Of a DNA stretch of 64,000 bases, positions 18,951 through 27,047 are shown in pieces. The position numbers and the translations under genes are program-made. Location: assembly GCA_015056055.1 (NCBI GenBank), contig SVHC01000008.1, forward strand, positions 1-64,000. The letters are read 5' to 3'. The notes beneath the pieces were generated by a model. That model searched no databases and was not told the origin of the DNA. It worked only from the letters and a program-made list of their open reading frames with translations. The stretch's first letter is position 1; every line of letters begins with the position of its first letter. The stretch comes from Clostridiales bacterium. Its GTDB lineage: Bacteria; Bacillota; Clostridia; Christensenellales; Aristaeellaceae.

Positions 18951-20825
18951 ATGGATTGCAAACTGATGCAAAAAGCTGAAAAAAACGGAAGATTTTGTGC
19001 AGGAGCATGGCGAAAGCTTATGTGCCTTTTTTGCGCACTGGCTTTATGCCTGGGCACCGTATTTGCCGTGCCTGCAGACTCGGAAGGGGAAACAGCTTTT
19101 TGCGGGATTCCGTACCATGTGCACACGATAAAGTGCTATAAACAGCGGACAAAGCTTTCCTGCACTTATGAATCTCTTGAAGTACATAAGCATGAGAAAA
19201 GCTGCTATAATGACGAAGGATTGTTGGCTTGCGGCAAGGCGGATTATCTGGTTCATGAGCATGTCGAGGAATGCTATGACAAATTAGAACGATTGGTCTG
19301 CGCTATTCCGGAAAAACAGCAGCATACTCATGGCGAAGAATGTTATCGTATTGAAGGCGCGCATGCACATACGGCGGAATGTTATACCGAAAAGGCGGGC
19401 GAGATGGTTTGCCCGCTTGCCGAAGAGGCAGGTCATTCGCATGATGCAAACTGCTATGAGCGTGGCGCACTGCTGTGTGAGATGACAGAAAATCATGCCC
19501 ACACAAGTACATGCTATACCGAAGGCAAGTTGATTTGTGCGACGAATGAGCATGCACATTCGGATAGTTGCTACGGTTTGGGCGGTTCACCTTTGTGTGG
19601 TATTGCGGAGAACCATTATCACGGAAACGGATGCTACACGGCACCTTCGCTTCAGTGTGCGGAAGAGCACGAGCATGCGAATGGATGCTATTCTGAAAGC
19701 ACGCTTGTGTGCAGCATTGCGGAAGGGCATGCCCATGGTGCTTCCTGCTATGAACGAGTGTTGAACTGCGGCGCAGGTGAGCATTCCCACAGCGGCGCAT
19801 GTTATTCCGAGAAAATTCTTTCCTGCTCCAAACAGGAGGGGCATGTGCATGCAGATTCCTGCTATGAAAAGGCTTTGGTATGCGGTATGACCGAATCCGA
19901 AGGGCATGCGCATACGGAAGCGTGCTTTGAGACGGTTCAGGCTCTGCAATGCGAACAGCCGGAAAGCGAGGGTCAGAAGGTTCTTGCGTGCGGCGAGGTA
20001 CAGGCAAATACGCATGAGCATTCCAAAGACTGCTACGAGTTGGTCGATCCCAAGAAACTGACCTGCAAAAAGGCGGAGGATGGCGTTCATTTCCACGATA
20101 AAATGTGCTACGGATACTGGGATCTTATCTGTAAAAAACGGGTCCATGTGCATGAATTGATCTGCTATTCCGATCCGACTGCTGATCTGGAAGAACCCTG
20201 GAGATGGGAATACATTGTTTCCAAGGTTGCTTTGACCGGTGTTTGGGCGGATGATGTTATTGCCATTGCCGAAAGCCAGCTGGGCTATCGGGAAAGCCGC
20301 CGAAACTATATTGTGGAGGAGGACGGCGAAACCATCAAGGGATATACCCGATACGGCGAATGGTATGGCGCTCCGTATTCCGACTGGTGCGCAATGTTCA
20401 TTTCCTTCTGTCTGAAGTACGCGGGGGTTGAAGGAATGCCGCGCGATGCTACCTGCAGAGTATGGATAGAGGAGCTTTCGGATCCGGAAGTTAATCTGTA
20501 TTTCAAAGCAGGAACGCACGAACCGCAGAGGGGCGATCTGGTATTTTTTGACATTGACAACAATGGCAAATCCGATCACGTTTCTTTGGTTGTGGATACG
20601 GATGGCGGGCTTACGGTGATCGAAGGCAATGTTGAAAACAAGGTAAAAACGTCGGTGTATGCTGCGGATGATCCTACGATTATTGGTTACGGTGTGCTTC
20701 CGGAACAGAAAAAGGACGAGGCTGTTTTGGAAGAAGAACCCGATGCCGGGAACGTAGATGAGAATTTCCGGGCTGAATCAGATGGGCTGCGCAATTTGAG
20801 AACGCGAATGGAAGATATCAAGTAG
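18951..20825 (+). CDS. Secreted His/Cys-repeat protein with C-terminal CHAP-type amidase domain
   Basis: This 624-residue protein begins with a basic segment and a hydrophobic signal (about residues 24-42). Residues about 53-408 hold 17 repeats of H-x-H-x3-C-Y/F, such as HTHGEECY, HAHSDSCY and HVHADSCY. Most are preceded by a further Cys, so a repeat is roughly C-x(5-8)-H-x-H-x(3)-CY every 17-25 residues. Residues about 430-585 form a CHAP-like cysteine peptidase/amidase domain: AIAESQLGYRES, SDWCAMFISFC (nucleophile Cys near 480) and KSDHVSLVVDTD (His near 543). It probably cleaves peptidoglycan peptides or amides outside the cell. The repeat array could bind metal or form disulphides. The ATG at 18951 follows GGAGGG by 9 nt; an in-frame upstream start at 18861 lacks such a site. 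Confidence 0.8.
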   Translation: MDCKLMQKAEKNGRFCAGAWRKLMCLFCALALCLGTVFAVPADSEGETAFCGIPYHVHTIKCYKQRTKLSCTYESLEVHKHEKSCYNDEGLLACGKADYLVHEHVEECYDKLERLVCAIPEKQQHTHGEECYRIEGAHAHTAECYTEKAGEMVCPLAEEAGHSHDANCYERGALLCEMTENHAHTSTCYTEGKLICATNEHAHSDSCYGLGGSPLCGIAENHYHGNGCYTAPSLQCAEEHEHANGCYSESTLVCSIAEGHAHGASCYERVLNCGAGEHSHSGACYSEKILSCSKQEGHVHADSCYEKALVCGMTESEGHAHTEACFETVQALQCEQPESEGQKVLACGEVQANTHEHSKDCYELVDPKKLTCKKAEDGVHFHDKMCYGYWDLICKKRVHVHELICYSDPTADLEEPWRWEYIVSKVALTGVWADDVIAIAESQLGYRESRRNYIVEEDGETIKGYTRYGEWYGAPYSDWCAMFISFCLKYAGVEGMPRDATCRVWIEELSDPEVNLYFKAGTHEPQRGDLVFFDIDNNGKSDHVSLVVDTDGGLTVIEGNVENKVKTSVYAADDPTIIGYGVLPEQKKDEAVLEEEPDAGNVDENFRAESDGLRNLRTRMEDIK

Positions 20826-20840
20826 GATCGAATTCAGATA

Positions 20841-20883
20841 AAAAAATCCCTTCTCCGAAATTTATGCGGAGAAGGGATTTTTT
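20841..20883. terminator. Bidirectional terminator between convergent genes
   Basis: A perfect 17-bp stem, AAAAAATCCCTTCTCCG with its complement, and a 9-nt loop; T-tracts in both directions serve both the CHAP gene and the GH28-like gene. Confidence 0.9.
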
Positions 20884-20908
20884 GACGGGATCAGAGGGGG
20901 AAAGAAGC

Positions 20909-22192
20909 TTACTCGCAGTGCTTGTTTTCGGCAGAAACATCGACGCTGCAGCGACCGGAAACGGTGATTTTTTCTTCATATCCGGGAACGTTTGCCACCT
21001 GTACACGAATTTCAGGGTATTCGATCGCCTCTGCGGGATACGAGGTGAAGTGAATATCCGAATTTCCGAGATGAACATTTCTTAGGGAAATATTCTGCAC
21101 GGGATAGTTGGCATAGATCAGGTGGATGAGTTCATTTTCAACAAAGATATTTTCGAATGTGAGATTTTCCTGCGGTATCGGGTGACTGCCGGGATAATAG
21201 CTGCGGACATAGGATCCCATGTCCAGATCGATTCCGAACGCGGTGCCGCGTTTTTTCTGCAGATGGATATTGCGGAAGGTGATGTTCCGACATCCGGTAT
21301 CGCAGAAGGTGGCTTCCTGCGTACATACCCAGTTGATGCCGTCATATACCTGAACGCCCATTTCGTGCGTCGGCGGCGTGAAGGAAGGGTAGAGCTTACT
21401 GTCCGTGGGATTCATGACCACACGATAGATTCGGCCGTTGTGCACGACGGTATCCGAATGGTGAACCAGCATGCCTTCGTACCAGTTGCTCCAGGCACCG
21501 CCCAGCAGACGGCAGAAATAGCCGGTGGTGGATTCGGCATTCAGGTCATAACAATCCTCGATCAGGCCGTTTTCGATCCAGCCGACATGGGTGTTGGAAA
21601 CGGAATAATCATATGCGTTGAGCGCGATGGGATCATCATAGGTGCACAACCGTGCGCGGCGAATGACGAAATTTTTTCCCCAGCCGAGATGGATGCCGTC
21701 CTTGTTGCCGGTGATGTAAAGGTCTTCCAGCAGAACATTTTCAAATGCGCCCAGCTGAATGCCCATATCCTTGGCGAGCAGACCGGTGCATTCGTAATTG
21801 CGCACTTCGAGATTCGTGATATAAATGAATGCAACCTGTGCGCGAAGACCGACATAGCGGCTTGTGATGCCGAATCCTTCGCTTTCAACGTCGTTGCAGA
21901 TGAGCTTCAGGCCGATCAGCTTGATATTGTAGTTGCGGGTGTGGCTGAATGCGCCCTTGTTTATGAATGCGTTGCCGTTTTTGCCGGTGCGGCTTTCCTG
22001 CCGGCGAATGGTAACGCCGTCTTCAAAAATCAAGGTGGTATCATCGCCGATTTCGATGGGCTCGGAAATATCATAAATGCCGGGCTGACAGACACGGATT
22101 TCACCGCCCATATCAACTGCTTTTTGCAGTGCTAAAGCATTCTGCTCAGCATCGTTGCCGGGCATGAAGCCGAAATGATTGGCATTGGTCAT
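20909..22192 (-). CDS. Right-handed beta-helix glycan-active protein (GH28/pectate lyase-like)
   Basis: The 427-residue protein opens with a GH28-type start (DAEQNALALQKAVDMGGEIRVCQPGIYDISEPIEIGDDTTLIFEDGV) and continues with repeated beta-helix rungs (FENVLLEDLYITGNKDGIHLGWG, CRNITFRNIHLQKKRGTAFGIDLDMG, ENLTFENIFVENE). Such proteins are polygalacturonases or related lyases and epimerases acting on polysaccharides. There is no signal peptide, so it may act on imported oligosaccharides. The start is the ATG at 22192, preceded by AGGAAAGGAAG; the frame extends upstream without a ribosome site. It is divergent from the GH106-like gene with back-to-back promoters, so the two are probably co-regulated. 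Confidence 0.75.
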   Translation of the reverse strand: MTNANHFGFMPGNDAEQNALALQKAVDMGGEIRVCQPGIYDISEPIEIGDDTTLIFEDGVTIRRQESRTGKNGNAFINKGAFSHTRNYNIKLIGLKLICNDVESEGFGITSRYVGLRAQVAFIYITNLEVRNYECTGLLAKDMGIQLGAFENVLLEDLYITGNKDGIHLGWGKNFVIRRARLCTYDDPIALNAYDYSVSNTHVGWIENGLIEDCYDLNAESTTGYFCRLLGGAWSNWYEGMLVHHSDTVVHNGRIYRVVMNPTDSKLYPSFTPPTHEMGVQVYDGINWVCTQEATFCDTGCRNITFRNIHLQKKRGTAFGIDLDMGSYVRSYYPGSHPIPQENLTFENIFVENELIHLIYANYPVQNISLRNVHLGNSDIHFTSYPAEAIEYPEIRVQVANVPGYEEKITVSGRCSVDVSAENKHCE

Positions 22193-22222
22193 GGAAAAAC
22201 TTCCTTTCCTTTTTCTGATTAC

Positions 22223-22251
22223 AGTATAGCATGGAATAAAGTGCAATTCAA
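22223..22251 (-). promoter_or_regulatory. Promoter of the GH28-like gene
   Basis: On the minus strand, TTGAAT (22246-22251) and TATACT (22223-22228) with a 17-bp spacer. Its -35 lies 8 bp from the -35 of the divergent promoter. Confidence 0.7.
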
Positions 22252-22259
22252 TGGCTGCA

Positions 22260-22288
22260 TTGACAGAAAAAGGATGCTGTGCTATGAT
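22260..22288 (+). promoter_or_regulatory. Promoter of the GH106-like gene
   Basis: TTGACA (22260-22265) and TATGAT (22283-22288) with a 17-bp spacer, 45 bp before the ATG at 22333. Confidence 0.75.
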
Positions 22289-22332
22289 GCGAGAGAAAGA
22301 CAGGGAAGCTTTTGCGCAGAACGGAGGGGAAT

Positions 22333-25300
22333 ATGGGTTATTCAAGAAATCTGGATGCGGAAATTTTTCGAAATCCTCCGGCAGAGTATCGCTCTATGCC
22401 TTTCTGGGCGTGGAACGGATATTTAAAGAAAGAAGATTTGCTTCGACAGATTGATGATTTTCAGAAAATGGGCTATGGCGGATTCTATATGCATTCGCGC
22501 GTCGGGCTGGCGGACGAATATCTTGGCGAAACGTTCATGGAATGCGTGCGTGTGTGCTGCGATTATGCGGAGGAGAAGGGAATGCACGCCAGTCTGTATG
22601 ATGAGGATAAGTGGCCTTCCGGTTATGGTGGAGGACGGGTGACAAAGGAACACCCCGAGTATGCGCTTAAATATTTGTTGTTTTCGTCCGTAAAGTATGA
22701 AGACGGTCCGTATCGCCGGGAAAAACATACCAGCGGACGGCTTACGGAGGACGGCGAACTTTGCATGGTGGCAGCTTACCGCGTAGAGTTGGCTGGGAGG
22801 AAATGGGTATCCTACCGCCGGGTAGAAAAAGAAGATGCACAGGCAAACTATTTTGCATACGTTGTTTCAACAGGGCCTCTTGCGTGGTTTGACAATGAGA
22901 GGTATACCGATGTACTCAGCCCGGAGGCGGTGGATGCCTTTATTGCATGCACGCATGAGCGCTACCGGGATGTGCTGGGTGAGCGGCTGCAAAAGCGTTC
23001 TTTCCGTATTTTCAGCGATGAGCCGCAATTCAGCCGGGTGGAAACTTTGTCTTCCCCGGAAAGCGAGGCAGGGATTCCCTTTACGCCGGGATTTGACGAG
23101 AAGTTTTCCGAAAAGTACGGAAAGACGCTTGCCGACTGCCTGCCGGAAATCTTTTTCGAAGCGGCGGACGGAAGCAGTGGAGCTGCCAGATACCATTATA
23201 TGGATATGCTTTCGGAGCAGTTTGCACAGAGCTATCTAGAGAGAATCAGCCTTTGGTGCAGCGCAAACGGTATGCTGACGACAGGGCATCTGATGATGGA
23301 GGATGATCTTGCCGGGCAGGCGAAATGCAGCGGAGAGGTTATGCGTGCATATCGCGGCTTTGATATTCCGGGCGTGGATGTGCTGGCTGACTGGTGCCAT
23401 CACAATGCGCTCAAGCAGGTTCAGAGCGTTGCACATCAGAGGGGAAAATCCGGCGTGATGTGTGAATGCTACGGTGTTACCAACTGGGATTTTGATTTTC
23501 GCGGACACAAGCGACAGGGCGACTGGCTGGCGGCGCTGGGCGTGAATGCGCGTGTGCCGCATCTGTCCTGGGCGCAGATGGGCGGCGAAGCAAAACGCGA
23601 TTATCCGGCTACGCTGGATGGGCGCTCGCCTTGGTTCGAGAAATATACGGTCATCGAAAATCACCTTGCGCGCGTGGCTGCTGCTATGGATTGCGGTCGT
23701 CCTGTGGTGCGCGTGGGCGTGATTCACCCCATTGAAAGCTACTGGCTTCTGAATAGTGGTGATAAAGACAACAGCGAGAAATGCAGCGGACTGGAGCGGC
23801 GTTTTCGCGAACTTACGGAATGGCTTCTGTTCGGCCTTATGGATTTTGATTTTGTTGCGGAATCTTCGCTTCCCGAAATCGGCAGCGCAGAAGATGGCAG
23901 GCTTTGTGTGGGCGCGATGCACTATGACGTGATCGTTGTACCGCCGCTTTATACCATCCGGCAGACAACGCTGGATATGCTTAATGCGTTTGCTGCGCAG
24001 GGCGGACGCGTGATTTTTATGGGGAATGTACCCGGCTGCGTGGATGGGCGGAGTGTACCCGGCGGCGCACGGCTGCCAAAGTGCGTTCATATTGGATTTG
24101 AGTGTGACTGCCTGCTGGAGAATCTGGATGGCGTGCGCGAAATTGATATTCGCCGCGCCGATAACGGGGAACGTGTGGATGAGGTGATTTATCAGCTTCG
24201 CGAGGCGGAAGGAGAACGGTATCTTTTTGTTGCACACGGTTGGCCCAAGGGACATGGCACAAAATTGAATTACTGCCATCTGCGTATGACCATTCCGGGA
24301 AAGTGGCGCGTGATTTGCTGCGATACCGAAACAGGCGAAATGCATGAAGTTTATGCTGCGCAGGAAAGCGGCAAAACAGAGTACCTGTTTGAATTCAAGG
24401 AACATGATTCGCTGCTTTTAAAATTGATTCCCGGTGAAACGATTGTGCGGAAATGTGAGGAGAAAAAAGGCGCTTGCCGTATGTACAGGCTGCCGGCGTT
24501 CTGTGATGTGCAGCTGCATGAGGCCAATGTGCTTTTGCTGGATATGCCCCGCTGGCGGCTGGACGGCGGCAAATGGCATGAAAAAACGTACATCCTCACG
24601 GCGGACGATGAAATCCGCCGCACATTGAATCTGCCTATGCGTACAGAATCCGCCCTTCAGCCGTGGCTGCAGAAGGCGGAACCGGGCGAGAGGCACAGTG
24701 TGGTTTTGCAATACGATATTTCATCCGAATATACTGTGGAGGATGCCCGCCTTGCGCTGGAAGGCTCAGATTATGCGCGCATTTTTTTCAATGGGCGTGA
24801 GGTGGGCGAAAAAGTCGGCTGCTATCTGGACTCTGCCATCGAATGCGTTTCTCTGGGAAGGATTGAAGCAGGACATAATATTCTCAGTGTTGAATACAAT
24901 TTCGATCGCCGCGTGAATCTGGAAAGCATGTATATTCTGGGCGATTTCGGTGTGCGTGCTTTGGGTGATAAGGCCACTATCACCGCTCCGGTGAAAACGA
25001 TTGCCTTTGGCGATGCGGCGGAACAAAATCTGGCTTTCTACGGCGGTTCAATTACGTATCAGTGCCGGTGTATGACTAAAGAGTCCGGGCGAGCCGCTTT
25101 GCAGGTGGCGGATTATAGTGCGCCGGTTTTGGGTGTGCGCGTGGATGGGGGAGAGGAGATTTTGATTTATGCCTTCCCGTACAAAGCGCAGCTTGGATAT
25201 CTTTCGGCGGGCGAACACGAAATTGCTATTACGGCATACGGAAATCGCGTAAACACCTTTGGCGCGCTGCACAACTGGAATATGCAGGAGTCCGTCTGGG

Positions 25301-25404
25301 GACCGTACAGCTGGCGTTCCGGTGGGGTGTATTACGGGGATGCTTACAGATTGCGCTCCTTTGGTGTGACCTGCCCTCCGGTTTTGATTGTGGAAGAGGA
25401 TTGA
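22333..25404 (+). CDS. Large glycoside hydrolase, GH106-like (alpha-L-rhamnosidase type)
   Basis: The 1023-residue protein has the N-terminal pattern of GH106-related enzymes: MPFWAWNGYLKKEDLLRQI at about residues 24-42, GGFYMHSRVGL, and SLYDEDKWPSGYGGGRV, followed by a TIM barrel with IFSDEPQFS and a long C-terminal beta-rich part (FFNGREVG, ILSVEYNFD) that resembles a galactose-binding-like module. GH106 enzymes release L-rhamnose from plant glycans or glycosides. No signal peptide is seen. GGAGGGG lies 3-4 nt before the ATG at 22333. Divergent to a GH28-like gene, which fits pectin (rhamnogalacturonan) use, although this is inference and the exact family needs a profile search. Confidence 0.65.
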   Translation: MGYSRNLDAEIFRNPPAEYRSMPFWAWNGYLKKEDLLRQIDDFQKMGYGGFYMHSRVGLADEYLGETFMECVRVCCDYAEEKGMHASLYDEDKWPSGYGGGRVTKEHPEYALKYLLFSSVKYEDGPYRREKHTSGRLTEDGELCMVAAYRVELAGRKWVSYRRVEKEDAQANYFAYVVSTGPLAWFDNERYTDVLSPEAVDAFIACTHERYRDVLGERLQKRSFRIFSDEPQFSRVETLSSPESEAGIPFTPGFDEKFSEKYGKTLADCLPEIFFEAADGSSGAARYHYMDMLSEQFAQSYLERISLWCSANGMLTTGHLMMEDDLAGQAKCSGEVMRAYRGFDIPGVDVLADWCHHNALKQVQSVAHQRGKSGVMCECYGVTNWDFDFRGHKRQGDWLAALGVNARVPHLSWAQMGGEAKRDYPATLDGRSPWFEKYTVIENHLARVAAAMDCGRPVVRVGVIHPIESYWLLNSGDKDNSEKCSGLERRFRELTEWLLFGLMDFDFVAESSLPEIGSAEDGRLCVGAMHYDVIVVPPLYTIRQTTLDMLNAFAAQGGRVIFMGNVPGCVDGRSVPGGARLPKCVHIGFECDCLLENLDGVREIDIRRADNGERVDEVIYQLREAEGERYLFVAHGWPKGHGTKLNYCHLRMTIPGKWRVICCDTETGEMHEVYAAQESGKTEYLFEFKEHDSLLLKLIPGETIVRKCEEKKGACRMYRLPAFCDVQLHEANVLLLDMPRWRLDGGKWHEKTYILTADDEIRRTLNLPMRTESALQPWLQKAEPGERHSVVLQYDISSEYTVEDARLALEGSDYARIFFNGREVGEKVGCYLDSAIECVSLGRIEAGHNILSVEYNFDRRVNLESMYILGDFGVRALGDKATITAPVKTIAFGDAAEQNLAFYGGSITYQCRCMTKESGRAALQVADYSAPVLGVRVDGGEEILIYAFPYKAQLGYLSAGEHEIAITAYGNRVNTFGALHNWNMQESVWGPYSWRSGGVYYGDAYRLRSFGVTCPPVLIVEED

Positions 25405-25405
25405 T

Positions 25406-25954
25406 ATGGAAAAAAGAGAATTTTGCATGCAGCAGGCAAGTGGTCACCTTCAGTGGGCGAAAATTCGCTGCCTGTACCGCAAAGCGTTTCCGAGGGACGA
25501 AAGAAAACCTTTTTCCATCATTTGCAGCATGCGGAAAAAGGGAAAAACAGATGTATGGTATTTTTCGGAAAAGGGGAAATTTGCGGGTTTTGCCACGACG
25601 ATCAATTCGGATGAGTTGATTCTTTTGGATTATCTTGCTGTGCCGGAAGCACTTCAAGGCCGGGGAATAGGCGCAAAAATGCTGGAAAGCCTGAAAAAAA
25701 CGTATGCCGGGCGCGGTATATTCGTCGAAATTGAAAGCACGCGTGAAGGTGCGGATAACCTGCCGGAAAAAATTCGCAGAAAACGCTTTTATGAGCGTGC
25801 GGGTTTTAGGGAACTGTGCGTTGAAGCAGTTGTGTTCGGCGTGGAGATGGAACTTCTGGGCCTGAATTGCAAATTGGATTTTGATGGATACAAGGCATTT
25901 TACCGGGATGAGTACAATCCCTGGGCTGCGGAACATATCTGCAAAGTGGAATAG
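25406..25954 (+). CDS. GNAT family N-acetyltransferase
   Basis: The 182-residue protein has the Gcn5-type acetyl-CoA site: LDYLAVPEALQGRGIGAKMLESL (motif A, Q-x-x-G-x-G) and RRKRFYERAGFREL (motif B). It transfers an acetyl group to an unknown amine. It begins 1 nt after the stop of the GH106-like gene, with GAAGAGGA inside the end of that gene as ribosome site, so it is translationally coupled. A strong terminator follows. Confidence 0.85.
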   Translation: MEKREFCMQQASGHLQWAKIRCLYRKAFPRDERKPFSIICSMRKKGKTDVWYFSEKGKFAGFATTINSDELILLDYLAVPEALQGRGIGAKMLESLKKTYAGRGIFVEIESTREGADNLPEKIRRKRFYERAGFRELCVEAVVFGVEMELLGLNCKLDFDGYKAFYRDEYNPWAAEHICKVE

Positions 25955-25956
25955 TG

Positions 25957-25990
25957 AAAGGCAGCGTCACGCAATTGTGGCGCTGCCTTT
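25957..25990. terminator. Bidirectional terminator
   Basis: AAAGGCAGCG-CAC pairs with GTG-CGCTGCCTTT (one mismatch, 6-nt loop), between the GNAT gene and the convergent secreted-protein gene. Confidence 0.85.
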
Positions 25991-26583
25991 TACTGTAATG
26001 AATATTCCGGAATAATTGACAGATAGCTTTCGAGGATTTGAATAAAGATGGCATAGTCGTCTTCGGTCAGCGGACGGCAGACGGAATAGCTTTCGTCCGC
26101 ATATGCGTACAGATCGAAAAAGATACCCTTTCCGGAAAACATGGTTTCTGCGCGGATGAAAGGGCCGTATTCATCGACAAGATCAAATACCGCAAAGGGG
26201 ATAGTACCATCCATGGCGAAAACCGTTTCGCGGAAAATGCCGTTTAACGGTTCGTAGTCGGCGAGAGAATCGTTTATGTATTTTTGAAATGCTTCTTTAT
26301 CTGCTTCGAATAGATTGAAATCTGCCAGATGCCGGAAGAATACCGTGTACATATCTAAGACCAGTCCGTCGGGCGCAGGGTCGGTAAGGATGCCTATGGG
26401 GATGTAGTATTCCGTGGCGGCGCTGCTTTCGTAGGGGACAAATTCCCAGAATACCGGGCAATTCAGCGTAAACACATCTTCGTATGTGAAAAGCGCCGTG
26501 GAGGAATCTTCTGCGGCAGTTTCCGCAAATGCAGGAAAGGCGCACAGAATCAGGGCGAAAAGCAGAATAAATGCACGTTTCAT
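25990..26583 (-). CDS. Secreted protein of unknown function
   Basis: The 197-residue protein has a clear signal peptide (MKRAFILLFALILCAFPAFAET), cleaved after AFA, and an acidic mature part rich in Tyr, Phe and Asp. No domain is recognised. AAGGAAG lies 7 nt before the ATG. It is 38 bp downstream of the Gin-like gene on the same strand. A TATAAT (26613-26618 on the plus-strand scale) within the end of that gene could be its own -10 element. Confidence 0.65.
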   Translation of the reverse strand: MKRAFILLFALILCAFPAFAETAAEDSSTALFTYEDVFTLNCPVFWEFVPYESSAATEYYIPIGILTDPAPDGLVLDMYTVFFRHLADFNLFEADKEAFQKYINDSLADYEPLNGIFRETVFAMDGTIPFAVFDLVDEYGPFIRAETMFSGKGIFFDLYAYADESYSVCRPLTEDDYAIFIQILESYLSIIPEYSLQ

Positions 26584-26621
26584 TTTGAACGCTTCCTTAT
26601 GTGGTTTATGTGCATATTATA

Positions 26622-26798
26622 TCATGCTTTGCAGCGGAAAGAAAAGAGATTTTTCTTCATTGCGGCAACGAACCAACCGTATCTTGGGTCCGCTGCTGAA
26701 AGTGTGGAAAACGCTTTTTCACATTCGGGGCACAGCGTTATATCGGCAAATTGTAGGCAGCGGCTATGCTTTGCGCGGCAGAAGGAGCAGGTACGCAT
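26622..26798 (-). CDS. Gin/CsfB-like anti-sigma protein (small zinc-finger protein)
   Basis: A 58-residue frame starts MRTCSFCRAKHSRC and continues through LCPECEKAFSTL to DPRYGWFVAAMKK. The two CxxC pairs (CSFC and CPEC), about 19 residues apart, and the following S-x-x-D-P-x-Y-x-x-x-V-x-x-x-K segment match the order seen in the sigma-G inhibitor Gin (CsfB), a zinc protein that blocks sigma-G (and sigma-E) in the wrong compartment during Bacillus sporulation. GAGGTGAT lies 6 nt before the ATG. The gene is shorter than 60 codons and easily missed. If right, it shows that the organism has, or recently had, endospore formation. Other small zinc-ribbon proteins remain possible. Confidence 0.7.
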   Translation of the reverse strand: MRTCSFCRAKHSRCLQFADITLCPECEKAFSTLSAADPRYGWFVAAMKKNLFSFRCKA

Positions 26799-26919
26799 AC
26801 TATATCACCTCACAGAATCAATATGGGGCTGATTGCGGTATAATATTCAAATAGAAAGGAATTTGTTACGGATTGGCACATTTATGGCAGGAAATATCAT
26901 AAGAAATTGCATTTCCACG

Positions 26920-26949
26920 TTGACGGAATGGGTGGTTGTGGTGTACAAT
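26920..26949 (+). promoter_or_regulatory. Promoter and structured leader of nfnAB
   Basis: TTGACG (26920-26925) and TACAAT (26944-26949) with an 18-bp spacer. The leader of about 90 nt contains TGCCGGA (from 26960) and TCCGGCA (ending about 27014) as inverted copies that would close a 55-nt stem-loop before the ribosome site. Confidence 0.6.
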
Positions 26950-27047
26950 ATATAAAAATGCCGGACAAATCCTGCCTACTCCGAAAACGGTGCGCACGTC
27001 CTTTATCCGGCAGCACAAGGAAGATGAAATTAAAGGGGCGAGCAATC

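Noticed and set aside
19110-20175. Regularly spaced repeats that might suggest a CRISPR array
   Set aside because: The repeats are at protein level (His/Cys units), differ in DNA sequence and lie inside one open reading frame.
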